Shown here: positions 1 through 12,560 of the stretch, piece by piece
Numbering within the stretch: position 1 is the first letter of the stretch
How the letters are laid out: every line of letters starts with the position of its first letter
Origin: Sodiomyces alkalinus F11
Lineage: Eukaryota > Ascomycota > Sordariomycetes > Glomerellales > Plectosphaerellaceae
Assembly (NCBI RefSeq): GCF_003711515.1
Contig: NW_021167081.1
Location: 2,323,170 to 2,387,169, forward strand
Direction: 5' to 3'
DNA length: 64,000 nt
Position numbers and translations under genes: made by a program
Notes under the pieces: model-generated
Seen by the model: only the letters and a program-made list of their open reading frames with translations
What the model was told of the DNA's origin: nothing
Database searches by the model: none

Positions 1-1780
1 TGCGCATTTTCGAAGCCAATTATAAGCTAACTTAATCTAACAATATTACCCTCTTTCTGTGCAAGGAGGGTATTCTGTAAGAGGTATCTACTGCTAATAT
101 ACAAGCGTAAAACGGGAGCGCCAAACGCGATACTGCTATAGTGATTTCGAAGGGTTATACGATATATATCTACGTAAAGCTCCCACCGTTTATATAGCCT
201 AAGGCTATTCCCACGGCTATATATGTTTATAACCGCACGCTACAATAGTAGTATAATAATAAGGATTAGAAAATGCTATATAAGGTCCTTTTTAAGAGCA
301 AGCCGATCTTATTATATCTTCGAGCCTACGGTTACAAGGCGTACGTAATAACCAAGGACGCCTAAAAGGGCACTAATAAACTATTAAATCGTATCGCTCC
401 TCGTGCCTGTATTAGATACCCCGTCGGCTACGATTTCACTAATATCTTTCGTATCTAGGTGCTAGGCCGTAGCCGTAACTATAACCGCGTTATATATACT
501 CGCGACGTGGATTTCAACGAACAGGCCTTCTTTAACGGCGATATTAATACCTTTAAGGACGATCTTCGTTAATTAATAGAAGGGAAATTAGAAGACCTAA
601 TTAGTTAGATTAAATAAGAAAGTGCTTGAGAGTCACGGCCGTTTATAGATATATAAGCTAAGGATCCCCCTATTTATATAACTGCTTATTTTAAACTTAA
701 TAATATACTACTGCCCGTGCTCTTGCCGGGGTAAGACCCCTACGGATCCCCTCCCTCGGTATCGCCGAGATTATAGTCCGTAGTGCCCGGCCGTTAGGGG
801 GCGGAAGAGGTTATCTTAAGTCTAGATAGAAAAGATTCAGGTCACGAACGGTATAATTTAGCTAGTATACCGTCTAATCACCGTCTATAGCCACTTAGTC
901 CACAAATTCCTACTCGACTAGTAACCCCGCCGTCGGTTATAGCGCTAATAGTAGCCGTTATATTAGAAAATCGTGAATCCTTTACGGTTACAGCTATAGA
1001 GTTCCTTATAGATAGAGGAATATAGTACTGCGATACCCTTATAGTTACGGTTATAGGGCTCCTTATAGATAAAGGAGCACGACTAATTCGGTAAGGAGAT
1101 AGCTAGTAAAGAGACTATTAGGTAGCCGTCTTTAACGCTGGCCGCTATGCTACGAATATACGTATTGTCGATAGGACTCCGTTAACTAAATTATAGTTAA
1201 AAAGAACTACTACCATAACGCTAGAGCGATGTTTATCGCTACTACTTGAATCCACGGCCCTGATAGCAGCCTCAGGAAATATACCCCTGACGGTAGCCTC
1301 GACCTTGAAGATCTATTATAAAGACCTCCCTCCTCCTCCGAAAAACCCTTACGATATACCCTCGCACCCTAACGGCCACCTATGCTAATAGGTATAAGAA
1401 GACTACCTACGGAGCGATGAGGAGATATGGTAGTAGATACTAGTACTAGCGTCTATGATAGATAGAAATCAGGTTCTAAACTCGATATAGGTAATAATAT
1501 ATAAATTCGATAAGTATAGTTTTCTATATCAATATAAGGTAAAGCTAGTAGTATAAGGAGATTAGTAATATTAATCCTCCCTTAAGGAGATATACATAGC
1601 TATATTAGCCGGATAGTCGTTCCGCGCGTTCATAATCATCGCCGCCCGTTTTAACTTTACGCTAGTATAATTCGACGTTATAGACGCGTTTATACACCCG
1701 CCACTCCCCCACGATATTTTTATATTCCCGCCGCTAAGTTTCCCGGCCCCTAGGAGTCGTTTAAACCTGAAAAAGGCGTT
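1..1780 (+). pseudogene. Copia C1 gag-pol relic, integrase end to RT start
   Basis: This is the middle of a Ty1/Copia polyprotein, entered inside the integrase. From about 111 the frame reads the end of the integrase core (NGSAKRDTAIV, then YVYNRTL near 215-235). The conserved segment after the core follows, with LRAYGYKAYVI at about 315-350 and YPVGYDFTNIFRIW at about 418-460. A divergent linker precedes the first RT block at about 1590-1780 (QFDVIDAFIHPPL), which stops at the LINE insertion point; the RT resumes at 8009. Stops in the frame are TAG or TAA where Gln or Trp is expected, so the gene is dead by RIP. The family call is firm; domain edges are approximate. Confidence 0.85.
1767..1780. 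repeat. Target-site duplication, left copy
   Basis: CTGAAAAAGGCGTT recurs at 8009-8026 with a longer A run. The two copies bracket the LINE, and the Copia RT frame continues across them when the LINE is removed. Confidence 0.85.
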
Positions 1781-1989
1781 TTTTTTTCTGATTCATTACG
1801 CGCTTGCAGCCCTAAAGCTATGGCGCGGCGCCCATCGCCCTAAGAGCGAGAGGCTATTAGAAGCTAGGTATAGTAAAATAAAAATAGAGCGTATTAAACA
1901 AAGGAAATCCTCCGTAATAATCTGCCTAATAAAACCTAATAGATAAAAAACGAAAGCAAAATAACTAGTCTGCAGGAATCGTGGTTTAC

Positions 1990-4900
1990 GCCCTATACTA
2001 CTCTGCCGAGGCTATTTTAATAGCTAAAAGGTAGGCCTCTAAGGCCCGTAGTCCTCTTTTAGTACTAAATAATAGCGGCAGAAATAGCGGTAGGCCTGCT
2101 AGGGCTTCCCGTAAGGCTTTTCGTTCTTCTTTATAAAAAGGGCAGGAAAGAATAAGATATACTATATTCTGTATAGGGGAGCCGTGACAGGAATAGCGGT
2201 CGTTAGCGCAGTTTTACGCCCTTTTTTGGTGGGCTTTTAGGTATCCGAAGCCGGTTTTTAACTGCGTAAAAGCCGATTGTACCTACCTAGGGCCTTATAT
2301 TAGTAGTAGTTTTCGGGAGAAACGGAGGTTATCGCGGACTAGTCGCCGATATAGACGGCCTAATCGAACCGATTTACCTCTTTTCTCCTCCTCTTCCTCG
2401 TGATTCCACAGGGTTTTCCAGTCTTAAATAAGGGCTTTATTTACCCGGCGTTTTAGGTAGCTAAGGGTAACTAAGCTAACGAATTTAGTAGATTTGTCGG
2501 GGTTTAACGCCCCTTTAGCTACGTTATCCGCTAGTTCGTTCCCTTTTATCCCCACGTGCGAGGGGCACCACCAGACATACACCGAAGTGCCCAGTTATTT
2601 AAGGCGTGATATAAGATCTTTAGCTTCTATAGCCCACTATAAGGTACGCTAAAGCTTCTGAATAGCCGCCCAGGAATTACTAAAACTATAGCACTCTAGG
2701 GGTCTAGGCGTCTACTCTAGGGCAGCGTAAAGGGCCTGGAGAATAGCGTATAATTGAGCGTCCGCGACTTCGGCGGCGGCCCCTAGCTTAAAGCCTATAG
2801 CTTTACAGAGCCTTCCGGTATTAGCCCACTCTATAACAGCGGCTATAGCCTACGAAGGTTCTATAGGGGGCCTAGTATAGTGGTCTAGGGAGCCGTCGGT
2901 ATAGAAAATAGCAGTCTATCCCCCTAGGCCTAATTATATTTTAGTAAGGGCTTCGAGGTAGGCTAGTTTCTAATTATGGGTATTAGGGCCAGGGTCGGTG
3001 CCTGCTTTAGGCCGGTCTTTAAGTGGGAAAAAATGTCTTAAGTCCGCTATAGGTTCTAAGGCCTAGGGGGCCTCCCACCTAGCCGAAGGACCCTTGATAT
3101 CCTAAGACTAACCTATTAAAGCCACTGTTTCTAGGCCTAGCCTGTATAACTATATAGTAGGTTGTAGATTCTAAAGAAGGGTAAGGTGGATTCCGTCTCC
3201 GAGGAGCTAGCGCTTAATAGGGTGGTTTAGTAGGAATTTTAAGGTCCTAAAGGTATAAAGCCAATTAGACCTAGTTAACGGAACCGCCGCTAAGGGTACT
3301 GCTGCTTCGAGTTCTAGAGGCCGTAAAGGGGCCCCCCTAAAAGCACCTAGGGCCCTAACTAGGGCGCCGTATTATAGGCGTTCTAGGCGGTCCACGAGGT
3401 GTTTTTTCGGTGATTTAGGGTCCCACCAGAGCTGCGAGCCAAAATCAGCTAGGAAAGCTATATAGACTATATATAGCTACCGTAGAGCCTTAAAAGAAAG
3501 GCCCCTTTACGAGCTAGCTAGCCTATATAACCTATTTAGGGCCCCCGAAACTGAATTTAGTCGTTTTTCGACGTAGGGTTTAAAGGATAGCTTAGGATTA
3601 AACCAGACCCCTGGCCACCTAATAGCACCTAACGCGGATTTAACTAGGTGCCCCCCAATAAGACCTAGAGTGTCTTCTATAGAGCGTCTTTGATAGAAGT
3701 GAATAAGCTCTGTTTTTTCAGGGGTAAAAAGGACTTAGTTAACTTTTACTACGTCGAAAAGGGAGGTTACAGCTTTTTGTAGGGTGTTACAGTTTTTGCT
3801 AGTCGACGTAGATACTGTAGATAGCTAGATATCGTCGATATAGGATAGCTAAAGGCCCTGAAAATCCGGCCCCGCTATAACCTTCCTAATATAAATTAGG
3901 AAGAGAATAGGGGAGACCGGAGAGCCTTATAGAACCCCTATATTTAGGGGGGTGGGCTACTAAACCTACCCCTTGAAGGCTAGTTGGATACGCCTGTTTT
4001 CTGGGAAAGAGGCTACCTATTTAACCAGGTTCGGGGGTAGTTATAGTTCTTAAAGGGTCCTAAGTAGCTAAGGACGGGCGACGTGATCGAAGGCTCTCTT
4101 AATATCTAAAAACAGCGTGGAAATTACCGGGTTCTGGCGTGATTTACGCTGTTTTTCGATATAGTGGAGGAGGAGAAGGGCCGTATCGATAGCAGAGCGT
4201 TACTTTCTACCCCCTATTTAACTAGGGTATAAAAGGTTGTAGCGGGTATTAGCTATAAAGCTAAGCCTAGCAGCTATAACCCTCTTAAGGACTTTACCTA
4301 AGCAGTTTAGACGGGCTATAATTCTATAAGACTTAGGATTAGAATAGTCCCTCTTTCCTGGCTTCGGTAAAACGACCTCTAGGGCTTCCTTCTAGTAGTT
4401 AGGGTAGTAGCCTGCTAGAAGTAGAGCTGAATAGGCTTATAAAAAGGACCCGGGGATAACCTTATAGGCCTACTAGATCAGTTTTAGACTAATTCTATTA
4501 GGCCCTAGGGCTTTCCCCTTGGTAGCTCCGACTATATCGCGGTATAGTTCGGTAGCCTAGAGGTTAGGCCACCTCCACAGTCTTCTAAGGCCCTTACTGC
4601 GTGATCTAGTCAGGCTCTAGGGGCCGTTCGAAGGGTAGGAGGGGCCTAGGCCCCCTAAAGGGCCTATAAATACAGGGGCTTCAGGGGCGTTAGTGGCTGA
4701 AGAAGAAGAGGATGAATAAGAAGAAGACGGTGCTAGAAAAAGGGTATAAAGTAGGGCGTTGCATTTATCTTCGAAAGCGTAGGCCTTCTGCTCCATAGGC
4801 GTTTAAATTGGTGGGATTTCCGCGTTAAGGCCGCTTTTCGTGTAGTTATAGGCCTTAAAAATTTCGGGGCCTTCGGCGTGGGCTAGGAAGGCCTCCTAGT

Positions 4901-6150
4901 AGTCGTTTTTTACTATTTTACTACCCTATAATGGGCGTTCCGAGCTTCTTTCCAGGAGGTTTCTAAAGACGCTAGCTAGGTAACCGAGGCCCCCTTTTCA
5001 GACGTCTTTCTAAATACCCTAAAGGCCCTGTTAGCTGATTTTCGCAGGGCCTTTAGCTCTTTAGTCTACCACGGTTTCGAACGCTCCACTACCCTTAACT
5101 TAGGCACTATAGCCTAAAGCGCTAGGGTAATAGTATCCGAGAGGCAGCGACCTAAGGAGTCCTAGTCTAACGTGTTAATAGCCTATTAGAGGTCCCGGTG
5201 AAGGCTAGGTTCTAGGCTTTTTAGGGTACTAGAAAACAGGTCCTAATCCGCTAGCTTATAATTATAAGCCGGCGGGAGACACCGATTTATAGGACCTTTA
5301 GAGCCTAAAATAGTAGCCGAAAAGAGGATAGCGCAGTGTAAGGAGGTAGTATTTTCGATATATTCCCACTTATCGAAGCGGAGATAATCGAAGCCGGGCG
5401 TGTAGAAGGCTAAGTCTATACCCGACTCTTAACGAAGATTAGACCTAAAAAAAAGTCCCCCTGTTCAGGTTAACTTCTTTAGAATCCACTAAATAGATAG
5501 CTCCGAGGCTATCTAACTAGTCTACTAGAGCCTAGGCCCTAATAAAAGCCTAGTTATTAGCAGCTCCGTTCTACTACTAGTGGTTTCTGTTAAAGTCCCC
5601 TATAATACCGGGAGGCTTAGGGACCTAGAGGCCCCATAGCACTCGATCCTCGGTCCAGAGCCGGCTTCGAAGGCCTAAAAAGGAGGGGAAAGAAAAAGAA
5701 GAAGAAAAGTTAGAAGGGGTAGGGCTAGGGGGCTGCCCTCGGCCTATCGTTTCGGGGTCCTATTCAATCTAATTATAGACGTGTAGAATATAAAAGGTCG
5801 ATAGATAATAAACCTCCATAATCTACGTGTCTATATTATCTAGAAGGTCTTCGCGGTGTGGAAAATCGATACTAGAGCCCTTTCTTATATAAGTCAGGAC
5901 CCTAGGCTTAATAGGGAAGAACTGGGTTTTTTAGAATATAGGCGTAGCGATATAGAAAGCAGGGTGGTTCCGAATAAACCACCCTTTTAGTATTAAGACG
6001 CAGGCTAGTTCCTGAATAAGGACTATATTAGCCGAAGCCTCTAAAGCCTATTCTAGGATAGCATTTTACGCCGGGGCCTGTTTATCGACGTTATATTAAA
6101 TAAACCGGTTATCTTTCGAACTAAAAGGCCCTTTATCTATAGAATTTAGG
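1990..6150 (-). pseudogene. LINE ORF2: endonuclease, RT, RNase H
   Basis: Read on the minus strand from about 6150 down. An AP-type endonuclease shows GDFNRNH followed by Trp-codon stops near 5575-5610, matching the GDFN-x-H motif of LINE endonucleases. The RT holds LFLDIKRAFDHVARP near 4070-4125 and YIDDI at about 3830-3850, the YxDD active site with both Asp kept. RNase H follows (AEVADAQLYAILQAL near 2720-2790), then a C-terminal segment (SYPFYKERKALREAL-like near 2080-2170) typical of Tad1. The product would nick DNA and copy its RNA into the nick. Many TAG/TAA stops at Gln/Trp sites make it inactive. The start cannot be fixed. Confidence 0.82.
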
Positions 6151-7900
6151 GTTTTATAGCTCGAAAGACCTCGTAGTCCCTGCTAAAGGGGGGGTGATCT
6201 CCCTCGTAGTTATAGCACTTATAGATCTTATACTCGTAGTCTCCGTATTCTTCACACCCGTTATAGTCGTGGTATTCCTCCCTATAGCCTTTAACGGCAT
6301 AGATAGGGCAGGAAACTAGGCCTTTACAGGTCCCTCGGGTATACCCGAATTTCTAGTAGTTAGAGCACTAGGTTGTAGGGATTATAGGCCTATATTTGTA
6401 GACCTTTAGCCGCTAGCCGGCTATATAAAGCCCCTATTTTAGGCAGTACTTCTATTCTTTAGTAAAGGGCATAGAAATAACTACTATGCCGTAGAACGCG
6501 TTTAGAGCCCCTAGCCACCGAGGCTTCCCTACGACCCTAATAGGGTTAAAGGTGCCGATTTTAGTAGCTAGGTCCTATAGGCCTAGACCCTATTATAGGC
6601 TTCGGTTTTGGGCCTCTTACGGCGGCTCGGAGGGGTCGGGTAAAGGGGTATCGCCGCCACTAAAGGCTCTAGAAGGCACCTATTTCATAATAAGCTTGAA
6701 CTAGCCGCCTATAGGCTAGGGGGGCTAGAGAGGGAGGTTTAGCTTTTTAAACCACTGATTCTGCGAGTCTAGGAGCTATTAAACGCTATAATTCGGCCCC
6801 GGGGTTAAAATAAGATGCCCATTAATCGATCGGGTAACAGCCGTAACTACAGGGAATTTTAGGGCCTTATTAAGCTTATTCCGAAGCGCGAGGGGGTCGA
6901 AGTTTTCCCTAGGAATCGCTGCCCCTGCCGTAGGTTATAGAATAACCTTAGGGATCTTTTTAGGGTCTATTAGGAGGGGTACTAGCGGTATAGGTATAGG
7001 GGTGGGGGCTAAGGGTGCTAAAGCCCCTAAAAAAGGGGCCTGGGGTGCTATAGGGCCTTTTTTCCCCTTTATAGCCTCGCTATAAAGGGGTTTAGGCTAT
7101 TCCGTAAGCCTACGAACTGCCTAAGCTACCTCGTCGACCTTCTATTCGAGTATAGGAGGCTAAGGGCACGGGGTTCCGTCATTAGTAGATTTAAGCCCTG
7201 TAGTTAGGGCCTTAATCTAAGGGATAGAGTCGAGGGTATAGGCCTATTAAAGTAGCTAAAGAGCCTGTTAGAGTAGTTCTCTAGCCTATACCTTATTAGC
7301 CGAACTAGTCGACTTCTAGGGCTCGGCCGAGGTTTCTCCGGGGGCTTTAGCTATTCTAGGCGCCTTTTTAGCCTATTTAGAGCCTTGAAGGCTCGGTTTT
7401 TCAGCAGGGGGGGCCCTAGAAGCGGGGGGGGGCCCTAGAGGGCGTTTCGAAAGCGCCTTCGGCTTCTGAGTCTAAGGGGGATTCAATTGGGGTCCTAGAA
7501 AAGCGTCTAGGGGTAGGTGTAGAAGGGCTAAGGTGCCTTTTCGTGTTTAGGGGCGTAGCGAGGGTTAAATCCTCTATAATAGAGGTATTACCCATATCTA
7601 CCTCCCCTAGGCCCTCTATAGCTATAGGGGCCTTAGGGGGGGCGTTAGGGCCGTTAGGGGCGTTAGGGGCGTTGTTGTGGCTAGCGTTATGGCTAGTGGG
7701 TTATTGGTTGTGGCGTTATGGTTGGGTGGAGGTCGGGGGTCCGGCTCTACGCGGCTGCTTTGTCAGCGTGGGCGCACAGGCCACGTTAGACTTTTCCCCC
7801 GCACGCGGGGGAGCAGGCCCGTTTCCAGGCATTTTCGCACTTATAGTATGCCTAAATTAGCGCCTGTGCGGTACAGGGCTATAGATAGACGTATAGAACT
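6150..7900 (-). pseudogene. LINE ORF1: gag-like protein with zinc knuckles
   Basis: Upstream of ORF2 on the minus strand. Cys/His-spaced clusters lie at about 6170-6390 (for example SNYQKFGYTRGTCK and YKYYNYEGDHPPF), in which Tyr replaces several expected Cys and His, as TGY to TAY and CAY to TAY changes would do. These are CCHC RNA-binding knuckles of a LINE gag-like protein. The N-terminal part (6950-7900) is low in complexity and rich in Ala, Pro and Leu. It overlaps plus-strand frames of 105 and 82 codons at 7543 and 7677 that I regard as shadows. A diverged copy of the 5' 950 bp is at 30433-31392. Confidence 0.72.
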
Positions 7901-8008
7901 TGAAAAGAGCTATCGATTGATATAGGTTTTGAGTGGTTTAGGGCGTTGGCGCGTAAAATATAGGTCCCCCCACGTGAGTTGTAAGAAGGATAAAGAGAGG
8001 CTTAGAGG

Positions 8009-8026
8009 CTGAAAAAAAAAGGCGTT
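8009..8026. repeat. Target-site duplication, right copy
   Basis: CTG, nine A, GGCGTT; the partner of 1767-1780, which has five A. The length difference lies only in the A run. Confidence 0.85.
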
Positions 8027-9119
8027 ATACAGGCTTAAGGAGTCCCTAATACTCTAATAAAAGTATTTTTCGGCTATCTTATTGGCGGACGGCTTCTATA
8101 TAGTACCGTAAGGACCTTATTACTTCCTGCGTTATAGTTTAATCCTATGATTCTCTATCGATAATATCGTTATTACTTATAAGTAATAATATAAGGTATA
8201 GATAGAGTAGGCTATTAGTAACCTATAACACTAGTATAACCTATAAGATAGCGATCCTTTATAGTGGTTCCTTAGTAGTCAAGTTATTCGTGACTGTGCC
8301 GTATATAAGATCTGGCTATCGTAACGCGACTATATAGCTACGTTAGAACGCCTATTAAAGCTAAATAGTACTAGTAAGTATAGCAGTAACTATCGCTTAA
8401 CGCACCTACTTAAGATTGTAGAACTACTACCCTATTTAGGGACCTTAACAGACGTTAAAAGCTATTAACGGAAGATAGAATCTATACTATACGCCTCTAT
8501 AATATCGCGGCCTAATATTACGTTTATAGTATTAAGGCTATACCGCTTTAATACTAATCCAGGGCCGATATACCACGAGGCCGCCGATAATCTAATCCTC
8601 TATCTAATTAAGAGCTAATTATTTATGTTAGAACTAGGCGGTAGCGATACTAGTAGAATCTATACTCACGCCTCCTATACTGATAATACCCTTAATCGAA
8701 AGAGTAGTTAAGCGTTCGTAATACGTTTATTTAGGGAATTATCGCCTAGCGTGCTAATAAATAATATACGGTTATAAAGTTAATAACCGAAGCAGAGCCA
8801 TTAGCGTTAGTATAAGGTGTAAAAGAGGGTATCTTTATATAACAGCTATTACTTAGTATAGAAGTGTAATTTAACGATTCGGAATTAGGGATCCTATACG
8901 ATAATAACTAAAGGATTCGGTTAGTTAATTAAGAGATTAGCACGTTAATAACGCCCCTCCGATACGTAGATATCCACGGCCACTAGTTATAGTAAGTAAA
9001 GGAATAACTCTAAATAATCGTAACCTACGTGGCAAGCGCGGGAATAGTCGTAGACGGCCTAATAAAGGCGTTATACGGCGAGAATTCCGAGATATTTAGG
9101 TCCTAATCAGGCGTGATAG
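8009..9119 (+). pseudogene. Copia C1 RT and RNase H (3' half)
   Basis: Continuation of the C1 polyprotein after the LINE. LKKALYRLKES at 8016-8050 picks up the RT where it broke at 1780. The RT active site appears as FFIDNIVI near 8150-8175, with the second Asp of DD changed to Asn. The Copia RNase H reads ASYTDNTLNRKSSQAF near 8665-8715, matching the DASxADNxxxRKSSQ block. The end (HVDIHGHQLQQ-type near 8960-9000, then DGLIKAL at 9053-9075) is the usual end of Copia pol. The frame closes at about 9120, where the 3' LTR begins. RIP stops at Gln/Trp codons disable it. Confidence 0.85.
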
Positions 9120-9383
9120 TGTAACCGCGCAGATCGGTTATTGGGGTCAGGATAACTGATTAGGTCGGCTGCATAATTTCTAACCTATCAGGTTAGTCGG
9201 ACCCTTTAGGTCCGAACCGGTTAATCGGGTTAAAGGGATACACGTGACCGAGCCGAATTATATAAGGACTATGTCATCCGATCTTCCTATATCTATATTG
9301 TCATCCAATCCATCTATGTTTAGATCAACAATCATAATTATCATTTTGACGTTCCTGCGTGGGAACGTCCTTACGCAGTTACA
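9120..9383 (+). repeat. Copia C1 3' LTR
   Basis: A 264-bp LTR starting TGTAAC and ending GTTACA, a perfect 6-bp terminal inverted repeat, placed directly after the C1 pol stop. It is homologous to solo copies at 32506-32757 (-) and 58210-58461 (+); all share the GCAGATCGG start region and the ACACGTGACCGA-like core. Confidence 0.85.
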
Positions 9384-10344
9384 ATAGATATACGGGAACG
9401 GTTATAGCAAAAGCAGCTGGAGGAAGTCCGGACAGAATATTTAGAGGACCTAGAGGATAGATTCAAGGGCGGCTATAGCGAAGAGATAACATAGCCACTA
9501 CGTCTATTATATCTACTGGCTGCGAATAGCTTTAATAGCCTAACTAACGTTTAGGGCGATTAGGGGGCATATATAATAGACTATAGTCTTTTCGGTTACG
9601 TAACGGGCCGGATTACTAAGAGTATACTCCGGGTAGACGCTTCCTGAATCTGTACTATATAAAATACGGTGGTAGCGGTTCCGTAACGGTCCGACAAAGT
9701 TACAATTATACACAATTGCCTTAATTCGTTTTGACCTTTTTTATAACGTTTTTGAGTACGCTTTATCTAACAAAAGCTTTCTAAGGTATTTATAGGAGCT
9801 CCTAGCCTTATATTAGTAAGCGAAGTGCTCCTATATCTTCGTATGTCTATCGCTATAGTTAGCGATATAGTTATTACCGTCGTGTTTAAATCTTTAGTAA
9901 TGCGCTTAAAAGTTTCTATACCTACTACGTGCTTATGGGAGGTATATTAAACTCCTATAGAGAAGACCTAGCTTAGTAGCTCTACATTTGCTAAACCCTA
10001 GTTTATTCTATAGCGCCGCTTCGTACTAGCGGGAGCGGGATTAACGTGCTACTTCTAAAGCCTAGTCCTATAGCGCGCTATAGTAATTACCTTCACGCTA
10101 GTCTAGGTTAGCCTTTTATTCACTAGTAGTATACCCTATATATCTTCTATAGTATACTATATCCGCTTTTGTTTTACCCGGGATTCCTATATACCCCGGG
10201 CTTTATAGTAGTTAGGCCGAGCTATAAGCCGTTAGGCGCTACTACTATAGAACTTTAGATCGTGATAATCTTAGGGCGGTCCTAGCTAACCGCTATATAC
10301 TAGCTTAATTATTAATATAGCAGGGGGTTTTGTTTGTGTTTGTT
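9384..10344. pseudogene. Unidentified coding-like relic
   Basis: Both strands contain long frames broken only by TAA/TAG. Plus strand from 9389: Arg/Glu-rich (QLEEVRTEYLEDLEDR). Minus strand from about 9960 to 9540: basic, Tyr-rich (HTKI, KARSSYKYLRKLLLDKAYSK). The minus reading recalls the helical gag segment of Copia elements, but I cannot prove it. No domain was recognised. It lies between the C1 LTR and a LINE tail, so it could be the 5' part of the Gypsy that resumes at 10544 or an independent insertion. Confidence 0.35.
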
Positions 10345-10543
10345 AATCTATTACTCGCATGCAGCCCTAAAGCTATAGCGCGGCGCCTATCGCCCTAAGG
10401 GGTAAAGGCTAGTAGAAGCTAAGTATAGTAAAACACGGTAATAAATAAAGGAAATCCTCCGTGATAATCTGGCTAATCGACGTAAAAATAGGTAAAACCT
10501 CAAAACAGAGTAACTAGACCGTAGAATCCGAGATTTACACCCT
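10345..10543 (-). mobile_element. 5'-truncated LINE 3' tail
   Basis: About 200 bp homologous to the 3' end of the LINE at 1781-1995, in the same minus orientation (shared blocks GCAGCCCTAAAGCTAT and AAAGGAAATCCTCCGT). Only the 3' untranslated end is present, as expected of incomplete reverse transcription. No clear target-site duplication was found. Confidence 0.75.
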
Positions 10544-12560
10544 AATAGTAATAATCGAACCGTTTCGGATATAGCGGTATTACCTTATTTATAGTTAGAG
10601 CCCCGTCGTGGTCCTAATATACTACCTAAGCTATTATTACCTGCTTAATAAGCTAAAACTAAAAGGGTAGTACGCCTAATAGCTAGATAAACTAGCCCGT
10701 TTTAAGTTCTAGATCAAGTATAAGCCCGGTACGTTAAACCCCGCTAATAGCCTCTCGCGGAAGCTATAGGATACCCCCTATAAACGGTCCTTAATTGCTG
10801 ATTAGAGCCGCGCCGTAGAGTCATTCTCTAAGAATTTTATCCTTATAGTGATTAGCACGGGAATTATATAGGACCCCAATATTCCTATAGTATCGATAAA
10901 CCCTAATACGCCTTTAGTATCGATAAACCTAGATATGCCTATACCTAGGGTATTAACGGACCTAGATATACCTATAGCGCTAACGGACCCTACCCTAGTA
11001 AAAGAGATTATTAAGGCATAAGCTAAAGACCCTTTCTATAACCAGTGGCGGGAGGTCTATAGCGATATAGCTATAAAGAAATACTAGTCTAGAGATATTA
11101 AGGGCGTCCTCCGTTTTAAGGCATAAATATTCGTGCTAAACTATTCGGGGCTGTAAGATAAAGTGCTATAAGCTTTCTATAATAGACCTAGTACGGGTTA
11201 CTATGGGGTCGTGTATACTATAAAGCGCGTATCGGATTTCTATTATTAGGATTATCCCCCATATGATATTAGAATATTTATACCTACCTATATAAGATAC
11301 TAACGAATAAAACCGCGGTATTATAACCCGTATAGCGAGCTAGCGAGTTTTCCTATCCTAGATTATCGTTTTACGGAGATTTCGATTAACTTTATTACGG
11401 GACTACCGCCTATCTATAATAAGGGCAGGAAACGTAATATAATCCTTATTATTATTTATTATCTAATAAAGTATTCGTTATATATCTCTATAAGTAGTAG
11501 CCTTACTACTAAGGGACTTACGGACACGTTATAGTATTATATTTTCCGAACTTTTAGAGTTCTTAATAGGATTATATCGGACTAAGGGTGCTTATTTATA
11601 AGCCGTTTTTAGGCTACCTTTTACCGCTACTTCAACACTAAGCGATATTTATCCATGGCGTAGTACTTATAGACTAATAGCTAGACAAAAAGATAGAACT
11701 GGAACGTAGAATACTAACTTAGAGTCTTTTACTCCTAGGAATAGAATAACTAAATAGACCACTTAGCCTTTACGGAATTTATTTATAATATAACGTGGCA
11801 CTCCGCTATACGACGGATACCCGCGGACGTGTTAATAGGTTATAATCTAAGGGGCCCTAATAAACTCTAATTACCTAGGGCAGGGGAGGCTTATTTAGCT
11901 AAGGCTAAGACACGCGCGAAGTAACTCGTAGCTGGCCACCTCTCTCTTATAGACCTAATTAAAAGAGCCTAACGAATATATAGATAATACTATAATAATA
12001 GAAGGACCTAGAGATAATTTACGGTTAACGAATATATTCTACTCGCTATAAGAAATATCCGATAACGTAGGCCTTCGAAGAAACTTAGCGATAAGTTTAT
12101 CAGACTATATAAAATCACTAAGGTTATAGGTATAAATAAACTAGGGTATTAACTCGCCCTCACAAGGATTATAAGAATCTATAACGTTTTCCCTATCTCT
12201 TTATTAGAATTATAAAGGACCCGTGATAAAAAGATATCTAAACTATAGGATATTAATATAGAACCGGACTCTAATAAATATAAGGTTAAAGTAATCTTAA
12301 GTTATCACTACTAGGAGAGATAGCGTTAATACCTTATTAAATAGGCCGGCTATAACGATAGGGAAAATATATAGGAGCCTAAACGTAATATACCGGATAA
12401 GCTTATTAACACTTACTTTAAGTGAAAGCTTAATATAGCGGGAGTATTATAGGACTAGGATATAACTAGAGTACCGTAGAACAACGATATACTTAAAGTA
12501 TCGTAGGACCACGACAAACCCGTTAAGTCTTCTTTCTTTAGTCTTTTTTAATATACTCCC
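10544..12560 (+). pseudogene. Gypsy RNase H and integrase relic
   Basis: 3' part of a Ty3/Gypsy pol. The end of RNase H reads FQIKYKPGTLNPA followed by NSLSRKL at about 10705-10765. Integrase follows: core start INFITGLPPIYNKGRK near 11388-11435 (first catalytic Asp changed to Asn), ISDQGCLFISRF near 11572-11607 (second Asp kept), and QTKRQNWNVEYQLRVF near 11680-11730 with the third acidic residue (Glu). A C-terminal SH3-like segment ends with LALTRIIRIYNVFPISLLE near 12145-12210, as in fungal Gypsy integrases. RT, protease and gag are absent upstream. Stops are of RIP type. Confidence 0.85.

Larger units (their letters stand above)
1781..8008 (-). mobile_element. Near-complete Tad1-like LINE inserted in Copia C1
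   Basis: A non-LTR retrotransposon of about 6.2 kb on the minus strand. Its 3' end is at 1781, where a T run on the plus strand marks the A-rich tail, and its 5' end is at about 8008. It has a gag-like ORF1 with zinc knuckles, then endonuclease, reverse transcriptase, RNase H and a C-terminal Cys/His segment, in the order of Tad1-clade elements. The flanking duplication (1767-1780 and 8009-8026) shows insertion by target-primed reverse transcription into an existing Copia RT gene. The 3' end has a truncated relative at 10345-10543 and the 5' end one at 30433-31392. RIP stops are present throughout, so it cannot move itself. Confidence 0.88.

Noticed and set aside
7543..7925. Overlapping plus-strand ORFs of 105 and 82 codons
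   Set aside because: They lie over the low-complexity 5' region of the minus-strand LINE ORF1; no domain and no support in the homologous 5' fragment.
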